Source of the DNA: JABDBE01 sp963832245
GTDB taxonomy: Bacteria; Acidobacteriota; Terriglobia; Terriglobales; Acidobacteriaceae
Length of the DNA stretch: 64,000 bases
Assembly (NCBI GenBank): GCA_963832245.1
Contig: CAWHTG010000002.1
Coordinates: 124,001 to 188,000, forward strand
Direction of reading: 5' to 3'
Below the pieces are notes generated by a model. It searched no databases. It was not told where the DNA came from and was given only the letters and a program-made list of their open reading frames with translations. Positions 42,100 to 49,161 of this stretch are shown here, piece after piece. Position numbers and translations under genes: made by a program. The first letter of the stretch is position 1; each line of letters starts with the position of its first letter.

Positions 42100-42543
42100 T
42101 CATCCCAGGACGAATTTCGGGTCGTAGGCCACACCGGATTTACGCAGGAGCGAAACGAATTCATCCTCGAATGAATGTTTTGCATGGTGCTCCAGCTGGT
42201 GTGCGATGTATTGTTTTACCGCGCTCACATTTGACGCACTCACGCTGAATGCTCCGTAGCCTTCTTGCCAGGCAAAATCGAGTCCATGCTTCCCGATCCA
42301 GCGGGAAGAGTTGGCCTTGAGTGTCTGGACCACAGTCGCGAGAGCGATGGTCGCGGGCAGTGCGATCAATAGGTGGATGTGATTAGCAGTCCCCCCAGCG
42401 CAAGGCACCGGAACATCATGATTCTTGCCGATCCCAATGAAGTACTGGCCGAGCCTTTCGAGTAACTCGTCGGGAATCAAATCACGCCGGCGCTTGGTGC
42501 TGAAAACGCAATGAATGAGCACATTCGGATATGTATGGGCCAT
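42100..42543 (-). CDS. REP-associated tyrosine transposase (IS200/Y1 family, RAYT)
   Basis: The 147-residue protein has the Y1 HUH transposase layout: HTYPNVLIHCVFSTKRRRDLI, then GGTANHIHLLIALP with the HxH metal motif, and a C-terminal helix VSAVKQYIAHQLEHH with the likely catalytic tyrosine. RAYTs are single-copy domesticated relatives of IS200 transposases that process REP palindromes. Inverted REP units flank the gene on both sides (42038-42057 and 42584-42603), with the conserved tail GGGCTTTCA, which is the diagnostic context. It may drive spread of some palindromes found in this window, although its flanking REPs differ from the other families. Confidence 0.88.
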   Translation of the reverse strand: MAHTYPNVLIHCVFSTKRRRDLIPDELLERLGQYFIGIGKNHDVPVPCAGGTANHIHLLIALPATIALATVVQTLKANSSRWIGKHGLDFAWQEGYGAFSVSASNVSAVKQYIAHQLEHHAKHSFEDEFVSLLRKSGVAYDPKFVLG

Positions 42544-42843
42544 TGTGGCGTCCCTCCGGGACTCGATTTTCTAGACCTGCCGACCCGGCACTACCGTGCC
42601 GGGCTTTCACATGTCGTGCCTACGGCACGCAATCCTTGTGGATCCGCGGCACGCGGTATTCAGAATCGCCTAGGAATCGCGATGACGTCTGGGATACATG
42701 TCACCGCGGGCGTGGGTTCTGTGGAAAGCGAGAGAAGGGGCGCTTTCCTACAAACTGAGGATTGCGGCCTATACTGAAAGAGTCGCAGGGTGCTGTAAGT
42801 ACCCAAGAATTGTCTGGCCCCGAGAAATCGGGGCCATAGCATT
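42544..42843. other. Gap between the RAYT and DUF971 genes
   Basis: This 300-base gap holds the upstream REP units of the RAYT gene in its first third. The last 75 bases hold a plus-strand -10 box and a terminator, listed as a candidate small RNA. No protein gene is seen. Confidence 0.6.
42550..42628. repeat. REP units upstream of the RAYT gene
   Basis: GTCCC-TCC-GGGAC (42550-42562) and CCCGGCAC-TACC-GTGCCGGG followed by CTTTCA (42584-42609) mirror the downstream unit in inverse orientation. A third small hairpin, GTGCC-TAC-GGCAC, lies at 42616-42628. Confidence 0.8.
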
Positions 42844-42845
42844 TT
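42770..42845 (+). ncRNA. Candidate small RNA with its own promoter and terminator
   Basis: TATACT (42770-42775) could be a -10 box. About 12 bases later begins a short stretch with hairpin GGGTGCT-GTA-AGTACCC (42788-42804, one G-U pair), ending in the terminator at 42815. The predicted RNA is about 60 nucleotides. The -35 is weak. It could instead just be the transcript-end hairpin for the convergent DUF971 gene, but the T-tract lies on the plus-strand side. Confidence 0.4.
42815..42845 (+). terminator. Intrinsic terminator with GAAA loop
   Basis: TGGCCCCGA-GAAA-TCGGGGCCA is a perfect 9-bp stem followed by TAGCATTTT on the plus strand. It abuts the stop of the minus-strand DUF971 gene. Confidence 0.7.
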
Positions 42846-43242
42846 AGGAAACAGCATGTAACTTTGCCCGCGCCGCCTTGCACTCCTCACACGGACACCA
42901 ATCCCGCAGAAACTGCCACGAATAAATCCCCAACTCGTGCCCGTCATTGAAGTGAAACTTGATTGCGTACTTGCCCACGCCTTCCGCCGAGGTTGCTTTC
43001 ACCGCCGGCTTGAACATGGGAAGCATCCCCGGCGCCGGTTTCGCAGGTTCGCCCGGCTGCTGATGCGTCTTCGACCGCTGCTCGTCGCACAGCGCGCAGG
43101 GACACGCATCGCGCAAGAAGGGAAACGAATAGTGCGAAAGGTGGCCGTCCTTCCACTCGATGTCGAGACCCGTGCCTGTGCTCAGGTTTACTTTCACCGA
43201 CTTCGGGTCCGCCGCGACCGCCACGAATTCAGTATCGCACAA
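42844..43242 (-). CDS. DUF971 (gamma-butyrobetaine hydroxylase N-terminal-like) protein
   Basis: The 132-residue protein has the DUF971 core: VNLSTGTGLDIEWKDGHLSHYSFPFLRDACPCALC, then KYAIKFHFNDGHELGIYSWQFLRDWCPCEEC. Two F-L-R-D-x-C-P-C-x2-C clusters (C47/C49/C52 and C116/C118/C121) could bind zinc or an Fe-S cluster. Small DUF971 proteins have been linked to Fe-S protein maturation by context; the function here is open. The TTG start at 43242 has no visible ribosome binding site; GTG 43224 is an alternative. The gene is monocistronic, bounded by a terminator and a repeat element. Confidence 0.82.
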   Translation of the reverse strand: MCDTEFVAVAADPKSVKVNLSTGTGLDIEWKDGHLSHYSFPFLRDACPCALCDEQRSKTHQQPGEPAKPAPGMLPMFKPAVKATSAEGVGKYAIKFHFNDGHELGIYSWQFLRDWCPCEECKAARAKLHAVS

Positions 43243-43286
43243 CGGAACTTAGCGTTTTCGTAGAATTCAGACAGGGTGGGCCGTCC

Positions 43287-43356
43287 CTCAGGGGCTAAAG
43301 CCCTGTGTTTATCCGGCCCTCAGCGGCCCGGCTGAAGCCGGGCCCTTTCAAAGAAC
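43287..43356. repeat. Composite palindromic element (family D, full copy 2)
   Basis: CCTCAGGGGCTAAAGCCCTG, a spacer, the hairpin CCCGGCT-GA-AGCCGGG and GCCCTTTCAAAG are the reverse complement of the arrangement at 31715-31783. It lies in the 282-base gap before the alpha/beta hydrolase gene, which otherwise holds no gene. Confidence 0.75.
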
Positions 43357-43524
43357 TATTTATGAAACGTACATAGGAACTTCGGGGACCTTCCGTCCGC
43401 GGCCGACCCCATTTACCGGAAAAGTATCGAAAGTAACCGGACGGACATGACCTAAACACCCGCGACGTGCTATCTATATAGAGACACCCGGAAGCACGCG
43501 GTTAGCCTCCGTTCGTAATCCTGA

Positions 43525-44451
43525 ATGCACGATTCCGCTCAGATAGAGGCGCCGATGCCGCCCGAGGTCAGCTGTGCCGAGGATATGTCTCATCTTTCGG
43601 GCGCCATCGCCGACCGGCACGGATTCATCACGTCCCTCGATCAGACTCGCTTGTTCTATCGCCACTGGCCGGCCAGCGCACCCTGGAACGGCCGAGCGGT
43701 GGTGGTTCTGCACGGTATTGGATATCATAGCGCGCCCTACAAGATCATCGCCCAGGCGTTGAATCCTCACGGCACGGACGTTTACGGGCTGGATGCCCGA
43801 GGCCACGGGTTGTCCGAGGGTCGCCGCGGATACGTGGGTACATCGGTCGAAGTCGGAGCCGACGTCGAGTGCATGATTCGTTTCGTGCAACAAGAGCGGC
43901 CGGCGGCCAAAATTTTTCTGCTGGGCGACAGCATGGGAGCCAGCCTCGCGCTCAACTATGCCAAACGAAACTCCCGCGAGCTTGGCGGCTTGATCCTTCT
44001 GGCACTTGCTCTCAATCTGGACCTGAGCCAGTACTTGAGCCTCGAGAGCTTGAGCCTGATGCCATATTTCGCGCTTGCCCATCGCGAGCCGGTAATCAGT
44101 CTGGTGGGAAAGCGTCTCGAGGAAAGCTCCCGCGACGCGGAGTTCATCGCCCGTCGCCGGGTTGATCCGCTAGCTTACAAGCACGTTAGCTTCGGGTACC
44201 TGCTAGACGTGCAGCGCATCGTCTTCGGATGGAGATGGAAAATCGCACCCCGCGTGCATGCTCCCACGCTGCTGATTAAAGGCGGCAAAGATGGAGTTGT
44301 GAGCCACCGGGAGTGCGTAGCTTTTAATAAGCTCTCCGCTTCCACCGACAAGTGTTTCAAAATCTACGACAACGTGCCCCACACCACGCTATGGGACCCG
44401 GAAACACCGGAGATTCTGCGTTTAGTAAGCAACTGGATTATGGAACACTGA
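43525..44451 (+). CDS. Alpha/beta hydrolase, monoacylglycerol lipase-like (serine aminopeptidase S33 type)
   Basis: The 308-residue enzyme shows VVLHGIGYHSAPYKIIA (oxyanion region), VYGLDARGHGLSEGRRGYV, and the nucleophile elbow LLGDSMGASLAL (S136). D256 lies in IKGGKDGVV and H286 in NVPHTTLWD, giving a complete catalytic triad. The pattern matches the Hydrolase_4/monoglyceride lipase group, which hydrolyses monoacylglycerols or lysophospholipids; the true substrate is unknown. No signal peptide is present. ATG 43525 is the first start. A perfect 10-bp palindrome follows the stop. Confidence 0.85.
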   Translation: MHDSAQIEAPMPPEVSCAEDMSHLSGAIADRHGFITSLDQTRLFYRHWPASAPWNGRAVVVLHGIGYHSAPYKIIAQALNPHGTDVYGLDARGHGLSEGRRGYVGTSVEVGADVECMIRFVQQERPAAKIFLLGDSMGASLALNYAKRNSRELGGLILLALALNLDLSQYLSLESLSLMPYFALAHREPVISLVGKRLEESSRDAEFIARRRVDPLAYKHVSFGYLLDVQRIVFGWRWKIAPRVHAPTLLIKGGKDGVVSHRECVAFNKLSASTDKCFKIYDNVPHTTLWDPETPEILRLVSNWIMEH

Positions 44452-44459
44452 AACATTCG

Positions 44460-44484
44460 GAGGACGGGCCTCTCGCCCGTCCTC
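44460..44484. repeat. Tetraloop-type palindrome (family B)
   Basis: GAGGACGGGC-CTCTC-GCCCGTCCTC is a perfect 10-bp stem between the hydrolase stop and the rpmB promoter. It could insulate rpmB from upstream transcription, but no T-tract follows. Confidence 0.7.
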
Positions 44485-44486
44485 AG

Positions 44487-44516
44487 TTGCCGAAACTAAC
44501 TAAACTCCGGTAAAAT
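44487..44516 (+). promoter_or_regulatory. rpmB promoter
   Basis: TTGCCG and TAAAAT are separated by 18 bp, ending 42 bases before the rpmB ATG. Confidence 0.55.
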
Positions 44517-44558
44517 TTATATTTTGCACACCAAGTCCTGAACTTCTCTGGAGTCGTC

Positions 44559-44747
44559 ATGGCACAAGTTTGTGATATCTGCGGCCGTGGGCCGCAATTC
44601 GGAAATACCATCAGCCACGCCCACAATGTGTCGCGGCGGCGCTGGAACGTCAACCTGCGCCCGGTTCGCGCCAAAGTAAAAGGCGGCGCCAAGCGGATGC
44701 GTGTCTGCACTTCTTGCCTGCGTAGCGGCAAAGTCGTCAAGGCCTAA
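44559..44747 (+). CDS. rpmB: 50S ribosomal protein L28 (bL28)
   Basis: The 62-residue protein is a structural part of the large ribosomal subunit. It is the zinc-binding (C+) form with two Cys pairs, CDIC (C5, C8) and CTSC (C50, C53). The conserved GRGPQFGNTISHAHNVSRRRWNVNL fits bL28. It is monocistronic, with its own promoter, and converges on the FKBP gene. Its length is normal. Confidence 0.97.
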   Translation: MAQVCDICGRGPQFGNTISHAHNVSRRRWNVNLRPVRAKVKGGAKRMRVCTSCLRSGKVVKA

Positions 44748-44829
44748 AGGTCAAGAGAAGGATTTTCAATTCCAATCTACGATTTCCGATTGGAAATTGA
44801 CGAACGGAACTCGAAAATCCTCCCTGCTT

Positions 44830-45282
44830 TTATCGCACTCCCAACAGTTCCACATCGAAGATCAGGGTTGCATTTGGAGGAATCACGCCTCCCGCACCGC
44901 GGTCTCCGTAGCCCAGTTCAGGAGGGATTCGCAACTGCCGCTTGCCTCCGACCTTCATGCCGGCTACACCTTCGTCCCAACCTTTGATCACCTGCCCGCG
45001 ACCCAGTTCGAAGGTAAACGGTTCGCCGCGATCGACGGAGCTGTCAAATTTTTTGCCATTGGTGAGCCATCCGGTGTAGTGAACCTTCACCGTTTGACCC
45101 GCGACCGCGACCGATCCGGTACCGATCTTGATGTCCCAATATTGGAGGCCACCGACCGCCTTGGTCCCGTCTCCGGTAACCTTCGTGGGCGCGCTGGTAT
45201 TGGGTTTGGCAGAACCGCCCTGCGCAAAAACGGCGGTCACTACGAACGTAACGATTACAATCAGGCACGCACTTTTCAGCAT
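44830..45282 (-). CDS. Secreted FKBP-type peptidyl-prolyl isomerase
   Basis: The protein (150 residues) has a signal peptide (SACLIVIVTFVVTAVFAQ) and one FKBP domain: VKVHYTGWLTNGKKFDSSVDRGEPFTFELGRGQVIKGWDEGVAGMKVGGKRQLRIPPELGYG...GVIPPNATLIFDVELL. Active-site aromatic and Asp residues (Y, F, D, W and the IPP/PPNATL loop) are all present, so cis-trans prolyl isomerase activity in the periplasm is expected. The frame opens at 45297, but ATG 45282 is preferred because GGGAG lies 8 bases upstream of it. Confidence 0.93.
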   Translation of the reverse strand: MLKSACLIVIVTFVVTAVFAQGGSAKPNTSAPTKVTGDGTKAVGGLQYWDIKIGTGSVAVAGQTVKVHYTGWLTNGKKFDSSVDRGEPFTFELGRGQVIKGWDEGVAGMKVGGKRQLRIPPELGYGDRGAGGVIPPNATLIFDVELLGVR

Positions 45283-45367
45283 TAAGTTTTCTCCCATTTG
45301 TTTATCCCGACTAAGAGCTCAACTCATGAATTCTAAATTGGAGCTTGGAAATCGCAAATTGCCAAAT

Positions 45368-45745
45368 CTATGCCAATGCGATCACATCAATTTCGACCAG
45401 CACATCCTTAGGCAGACGCGCCACCTCGACCGTAGACCTGGCTGGTGGTGTCGCGCTGAAATAGCGTCCGTAGACTTCATTCATGGCGGCAAAGTCTCCC
45501 ATATTTTTCAGGAACACGGTCGAGCGCACGACTTTCTCTAACCCAGTTCCCGCAGCGTGCAAAATTGCGGAAAGGTTCTTGAGCACGCGATCCGTCTGGG
45601 CGGCAACGTCGCCGCCGATCACCTGCTGCGTGGCCGGGTCAATCGCCACTTGTCCAGAAACAAAGACGAATCCATTGGCTCGGATCGCCTGCGAATACGG
45701 TCCAATCGCCTGCGGGCCTTCTTTGGTCGAGATGACATCTCGCAT
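45368..45745 (-). CDS. ridA: RidA family reactive-intermediate deaminase
   Basis: The 125-residue trimeric enzyme hydrolyses reactive enamine/imine intermediates formed by PLP enzymes such as threonine dehydratase. Signature elements are EGPQAIGPYSQAI, FVFVSGQVAIDP, and ARSTVEVARLPKDVLVEIDVIA with the catalytic arginine R103. The ATG at 45745 gives the standard N-terminus. It lies between the FKBP and relA genes, all in the same direction, with 85- and 128-base gaps. The gene is ordinary. Confidence 0.95.
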   Translation of the reverse strand: MRDVISTKEGPQAIGPYSQAIRANGFVFVSGQVAIDPATQQVIGGDVAAQTDRVLKNLSAILHAAGTGLEKVVRSTVFLKNMGDFAAMNEVYGRYFSATPPARSTVEVARLPKDVLVEIDVIALA

Positions 45746-45857
45746 CCATCCTCCAGAAAGTGAAACTTCGCCGCAGTTGATTTACGCAGAGGAGCGCAGA
45801 CGATGTCAAATGAAACGGATTCAGAACCATTCACAGTCCTCAGTTCGCAGTGGGTTT

Positions 45858-45873
45858 GACCAACGACCAACGA
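45858..45873. repeat. CCAACGACC-type repeat after relA
   Basis: GACCAACGACCAACGAC lies directly at the relA stop codon. It is of the same type as the sequence translated inside dnaG. Confidence 0.45.
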
Positions 45874-48078
45874 CTAGACTTTCTGCAGTCTTTGTACGTC
45901 GTGGACCCCGGGAATCTTTCGCACGCCATTGATGATGTTTTCCAGATGCTTCAGGTCTGCTATATCGAGAATCACATCGATGTTGGCTTGCCCATTCGAG
46001 CTGCGCACCTGCATATCCCGGATGTTGGTTTTAGCGTCGCTGATGACGCCGGTAATCTGCTTCAGCATGCCGAAACGGTCATCGCAAGAAACCGTAAGCT
46101 TTACCGGATAGGAACTTGGTGTTCCCTCATCGCGGGCCCATTCGACATCGATGCGGCGTTCCGGCTCATACAGCAGGTTCACCACGTTCGGGCAATTCAC
46201 CGCATGAACCGCGACCCCTTTGCCCCGGGTGACGTAACCTACCACGTCCTCGCCGCGGATAGGGTTGCAGCAGCGGGCGCGATAGACAAGCAGATCGCCA
46301 TGACCCTTGACGCGGATGGCATTGTTGCCGCTGTCTCCACCGAAAACCCGGCGGACCACGCTGGCGATACCGCCGGACGTTTCACTTTCGGCGGCAGGCG
46401 CAGCCGAGGCCGGCGCCAGGCGCGCCAGCACTTGCCGCGCAGAGTACTTGCCGTATCCGATTCCGGCCATCAAATCGTCAATCTGCCCGAGACCGTAGTC
46501 GGAGGCGACCTTGCGCAACTCTTCGTCCTTGATTTCTTTCAGCGCGACCCGATATTTGCGCGCTTCTTTTTCAATCAGCTTGCGGCCGATTTCAACGGCA
46601 CGTTCGCGCTGATGAATGTTGAGCCAGTGCTTGATCTTATTTCGGGCGCGCGACGACTTGACCGCAGCCAGCCAATCGCGGCTCGGCTTGTGCCCCGGTT
46701 GGGTCATGATTTCGACGATGTCGCCGCTGTGCAGCTTGTGGCGCAGCGGCACCATTCGCCCGTTGACCTTGGCGCCCACACAACTGTGGCCCACTTCGGT
46801 GTGAATGGTATAGGCGAAATCGATAGGTGTGGATTCCCGCGGCAGCACGACGACTTTTCCTTTGGGAGTGAAGGTGTAAACCTCTTCGGGATACAGATCG
46901 ATTTTGAGAGTCGACAGGAACTCGGTGGGATCGGATACGTCACGCTGCCATTCGACCACCTGCCGCAGCCAGGCCAGCCTTTGTTCGTCCTGCGCTGAGA
47001 CCGGGCCATCCTTGTACTTCCAGTGTGCCGCGATGCCTTCCTCCGCCATGCGGTGCATTTCCTCTGTCCGGATCTGCACTTCAAATGGTGTCCCGTCTTC
47101 GGTAATCACCGAGGTGTGCAGCGATTGATAAAAATTCGGCCGCGGCATGGCAATGAAGTCCTTGATTCTTCCGGGCACGGGCCGCCACACGTTGTGCACG
47201 ATCCCCAGCACGGCGTAGCAATCCTGCAATGACTTCGTGATTACCCGCATGGCATACAAGTCGTAGACCTGGTCCACGCCGATTTTCTGCCGTACCAGTT
47301 TTTTGTGAATGCTAAACAAACGCTTGATCCGGCTCTCTACCTCCGCCGTGATTCCTGCCTCTTTCAGCTTATCTTTGAGCGTTTGCCCAACTCGCGCCAG
47401 AAATTGCTCGCCCTGCTTGCGGCGAGCTTCGACGGCGTCATGCACTTGTTGATGAGTGAGGGGATCGAGATAGCGGAATCCCAAATCTTCGAGTTCGCCA
47501 CGAATCTTGCCCATTCCCAGGCGGTGGGCGATGGGACCATAGATTTCGAGCGTTTCTTTGGCAATCTTCTGCTGGCGTTCTGGCGGGAGATGCTCGAGGG
47601 TGCGCATGTTGTGCAATCGATCGGCAAGTTTAATCAAGACGACGCGAATGTCATCGACCATCGCCAGCATCATTTTGCGGAGGTTCTCGGCTTGCTGCTC
47701 CTCGCGTGTGGCGAAGTCGATCTGGCTGATCTTGGTGACGCCTTCGACGATATGCGCCACCTGCTCGCCGAACTCTTTGCGTATGTCAACAATCGTGACA
47801 GACGTGTCTTCGACCGAGTCATGCAGCAATCCGGCGGCAATGGCCACCGCATCCATCTTCATTTCAGCTAAAACCTGCGCAACACTGAGGGGATGGACCA
47901 GATAGGGTTCGCCAGAAGCGCGCGTCTGGCCGGCATGATTTTTCTGGGAAAATTCGTACGCCTTGCGCACCAGTTCCAGATCGTCGCCGGGCCGGTTGGC
48001 GCGCATGGTGCGCAACAACTCCCGGAACTTGGTCACCGTAAGGGCGGTGGTCGCGATCTGTTCGCGCAGCGTCGCCAT
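45874..48078 (-). CDS. relA: RelA/SpoT (p)ppGpp synthetase/hydrolase
   Basis: The 734-residue long RSH enzyme makes and degrades (p)ppGpp in the stringent response. The HD hydrolase has VHPLSVAQVL, LLHDSVEDT (H86, D87) and KLADRLHNMRT. The synthetase has YDLYAMRVITKSLQDCYAVLG and GRIKDFIAMPRPNFYQSLHTSVI. TGS (VYTFTPKGKVVVLPRESTPIDFAYTIHTEVGHSCVGAKVNG), helical, zinc-finger-like (RCCNPIRGEDVVGYVTRGKGVAVH) and ACT domains follow. The intact HD and synthetase motifs indicate a bifunctional Rel-type enzyme. It is divergent from the TIGR01777 gene, with a family A palindrome between them. Confidence 0.95.
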   Translation of the reverse strand: MATLREQIATTALTVTKFRELLRTMRANRPGDDLELVRKAYEFSQKNHAGQTRASGEPYLVHPLSVAQVLAEMKMDAVAIAAGLLHDSVEDTSVTIVDIRKEFGEQVAHIVEGVTKISQIDFATREEQQAENLRKMMLAMVDDIRVVLIKLADRLHNMRTLEHLPPERQQKIAKETLEIYGPIAHRLGMGKIRGELEDLGFRYLDPLTHQQVHDAVEARRKQGEQFLARVGQTLKDKLKEAGITAEVESRIKRLFSIHKKLVRQKIGVDQVYDLYAMRVITKSLQDCYAVLGIVHNVWRPVPGRIKDFIAMPRPNFYQSLHTSVITEDGTPFEVQIRTEEMHRMAEEGIAAHWKYKDGPVSAQDEQRLAWLRQVVEWQRDVSDPTEFLSTLKIDLYPEEVYTFTPKGKVVVLPRESTPIDFAYTIHTEVGHSCVGAKVNGRMVPLRHKLHSGDIVEIMTQPGHKPSRDWLAAVKSSRARNKIKHWLNIHQRERAVEIGRKLIEKEARKYRVALKEIKDEELRKVASDYGLGQIDDLMAGIGYGKYSARQVLARLAPASAAPAAESETSGGIASVVRRVFGGDSGNNAIRVKGHGDLLVYRARCCNPIRGEDVVGYVTRGKGVAVHAVNCPNVVNLLYEPERRIDVEWARDEGTPSSYPVKLTVSCDDRFGMLKQITGVISDAKTNIRDMQVRSSNGQANIDVILDIADLKHLENIINGVRKIPGVHDVQRLQKV

Positions 48079-48099
48079 GAAAGATTATAGCCGCGAAAG

Positions 48100-48119
48100 A
48101 GACGTTGCAAGCAACGTCT
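48100..48119. repeat. Palindrome (family A)
   Basis: AGACGTTGC-AA-GCAACGTCT is a perfect 9-bp stem followed by GTACA, in the divergent relA/epimerase gap. Confidence 0.7.
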
Positions 48120-48193
48120 GTACAGCCCTGGCGGCCATTGCGGATCCGTTCCGCGCATCTGCAAAACTGATAAAGTTGATTGGTGTTGATTTT

Positions 48194-49087
48194 ATGCCTG
48201 GCAAGATTCTAGTCAGCGGGTCTTCTGGTTTGATCGGCACTGCTCTGCTGCCCGCGTTGCGGACGAGTGGTTACGAGGTCGCACACCTCGTGCGCGGCGC
48301 CGCATCAGGCAATGAACGGATCGCATGGGATCCGCCTCGGCTTCTCGCGCCTGAGTCGGTGTCCGGCTTCGACACGGTCATCCATCTCGCGGGCGAATCG
48401 ATTGTTGGCCGTTGGACGGAGGCCAAGAAGCGCCGCATTCGTGAAAGCCGGGTGCAGGCAACTCGCAATTTAGCCGAGGCTTTGGCCGCGGCCAGGCAGC
48501 GGCCGCGCTTGCTGATTTCGGCCTCAGCGATCGGATATTACGGCGATCGCGGCGATGAGACCTTGCGCGAAGAGAGTTCTCCGGGAACCGGCTTTCTTCC
48601 TGAAGTCTGCCGAGAGTGGGAGGCGGCTGCCGAGCCCGCTGCGAAAGCCGGAATTCGCACTGTGCAAATGCGCTTTGGTTTGGTCCTCAGCGGGTCCGGT
48701 GGCGCATTGCAAAAGATGCTGCCGCCCTTCCGCATGGGCGTGGGCGGCAACATGGGCAACGGACGCCAGTGGTGGAGTTGGGTGCATATCGATGATCTGG
48801 TGGGCGCAGTCCAGCGCGTCATCAAGACCGAGGCGCTGCAAGGACCCGTCAACGTGGTCACACCCAATCCGGTGCGGAACGCGGAGTTCACCAAGACGCT
48901 CGCCTCGGTGCTATCGCGTCCAGCGATTTTTCCCATGCCCGCTTTTGCCGCCCGCCTCGTATTCGGGCAAATGGGCGACGAACTCTTGCTGGCCAGCCAA
49001 CGGGTCGAGCCAACGAAGCTAATTACTAGTGGCTACGTCTTCCAGAAACCCGATTTGAGAGTGGCGTTAGAAGCTATTTTGAAATAA
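48194..49087 (+). CDS. TIGR01777 family NAD(P)-binding epimerase (SDR39U1-like)
   Basis: The 297-residue extended short-chain dehydrogenase has the N-terminal GSSGLIGTALLPAL nucleotide-binding loop, VIHLAGESIVGRWTEAKKRRIRESRV (hallmark of this family), SASAIGYYGDRGDE with the Y-x3-K-like region, and WWSWVHIDDLV. The family (YfcH/SulA-like) has no established reaction. The frame is open far upstream, but ATG 48194 matches the family start MPGKILVSGSSG; no clear ribosome binding site is visible. It stands alone between relA and gltX. Confidence 0.88.
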   Translation: MPGKILVSGSSGLIGTALLPALRTSGYEVAHLVRGAASGNERIAWDPPRLLAPESVSGFDTVIHLAGESIVGRWTEAKKRRIRESRVQATRNLAEALAAARQRPRLLISASAIGYYGDRGDETLREESSPGTGFLPEVCREWEAAAEPAAKAGIRTVQMRFGLVLSGSGGALQKMLPPFRMGVGGNMGNGRQWWSWVHIDDLVGAVQRVIKTEALQGPVNVVTPNPVRNAEFTKTLASVLSRPAIFPMPAFAARLVFGQMGDELLLASQRVEPTKLITSGYVFQKPDLRVALEAILK

Positions 49088-49161
49088 AAATCCCGGCCAT
49101 GGTTCCGTGGATCCTGTAGCTGAGTTTAAGAGATCGGATCCGATCAATGAAAGTTCGTCGC

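Noticed and set aside
45850..46998. 382-codon plus-strand frame opposite relA
   Set aside because: The RelA/SpoT domains are complete on the minus strand; no start signal or motif on the plus strand.
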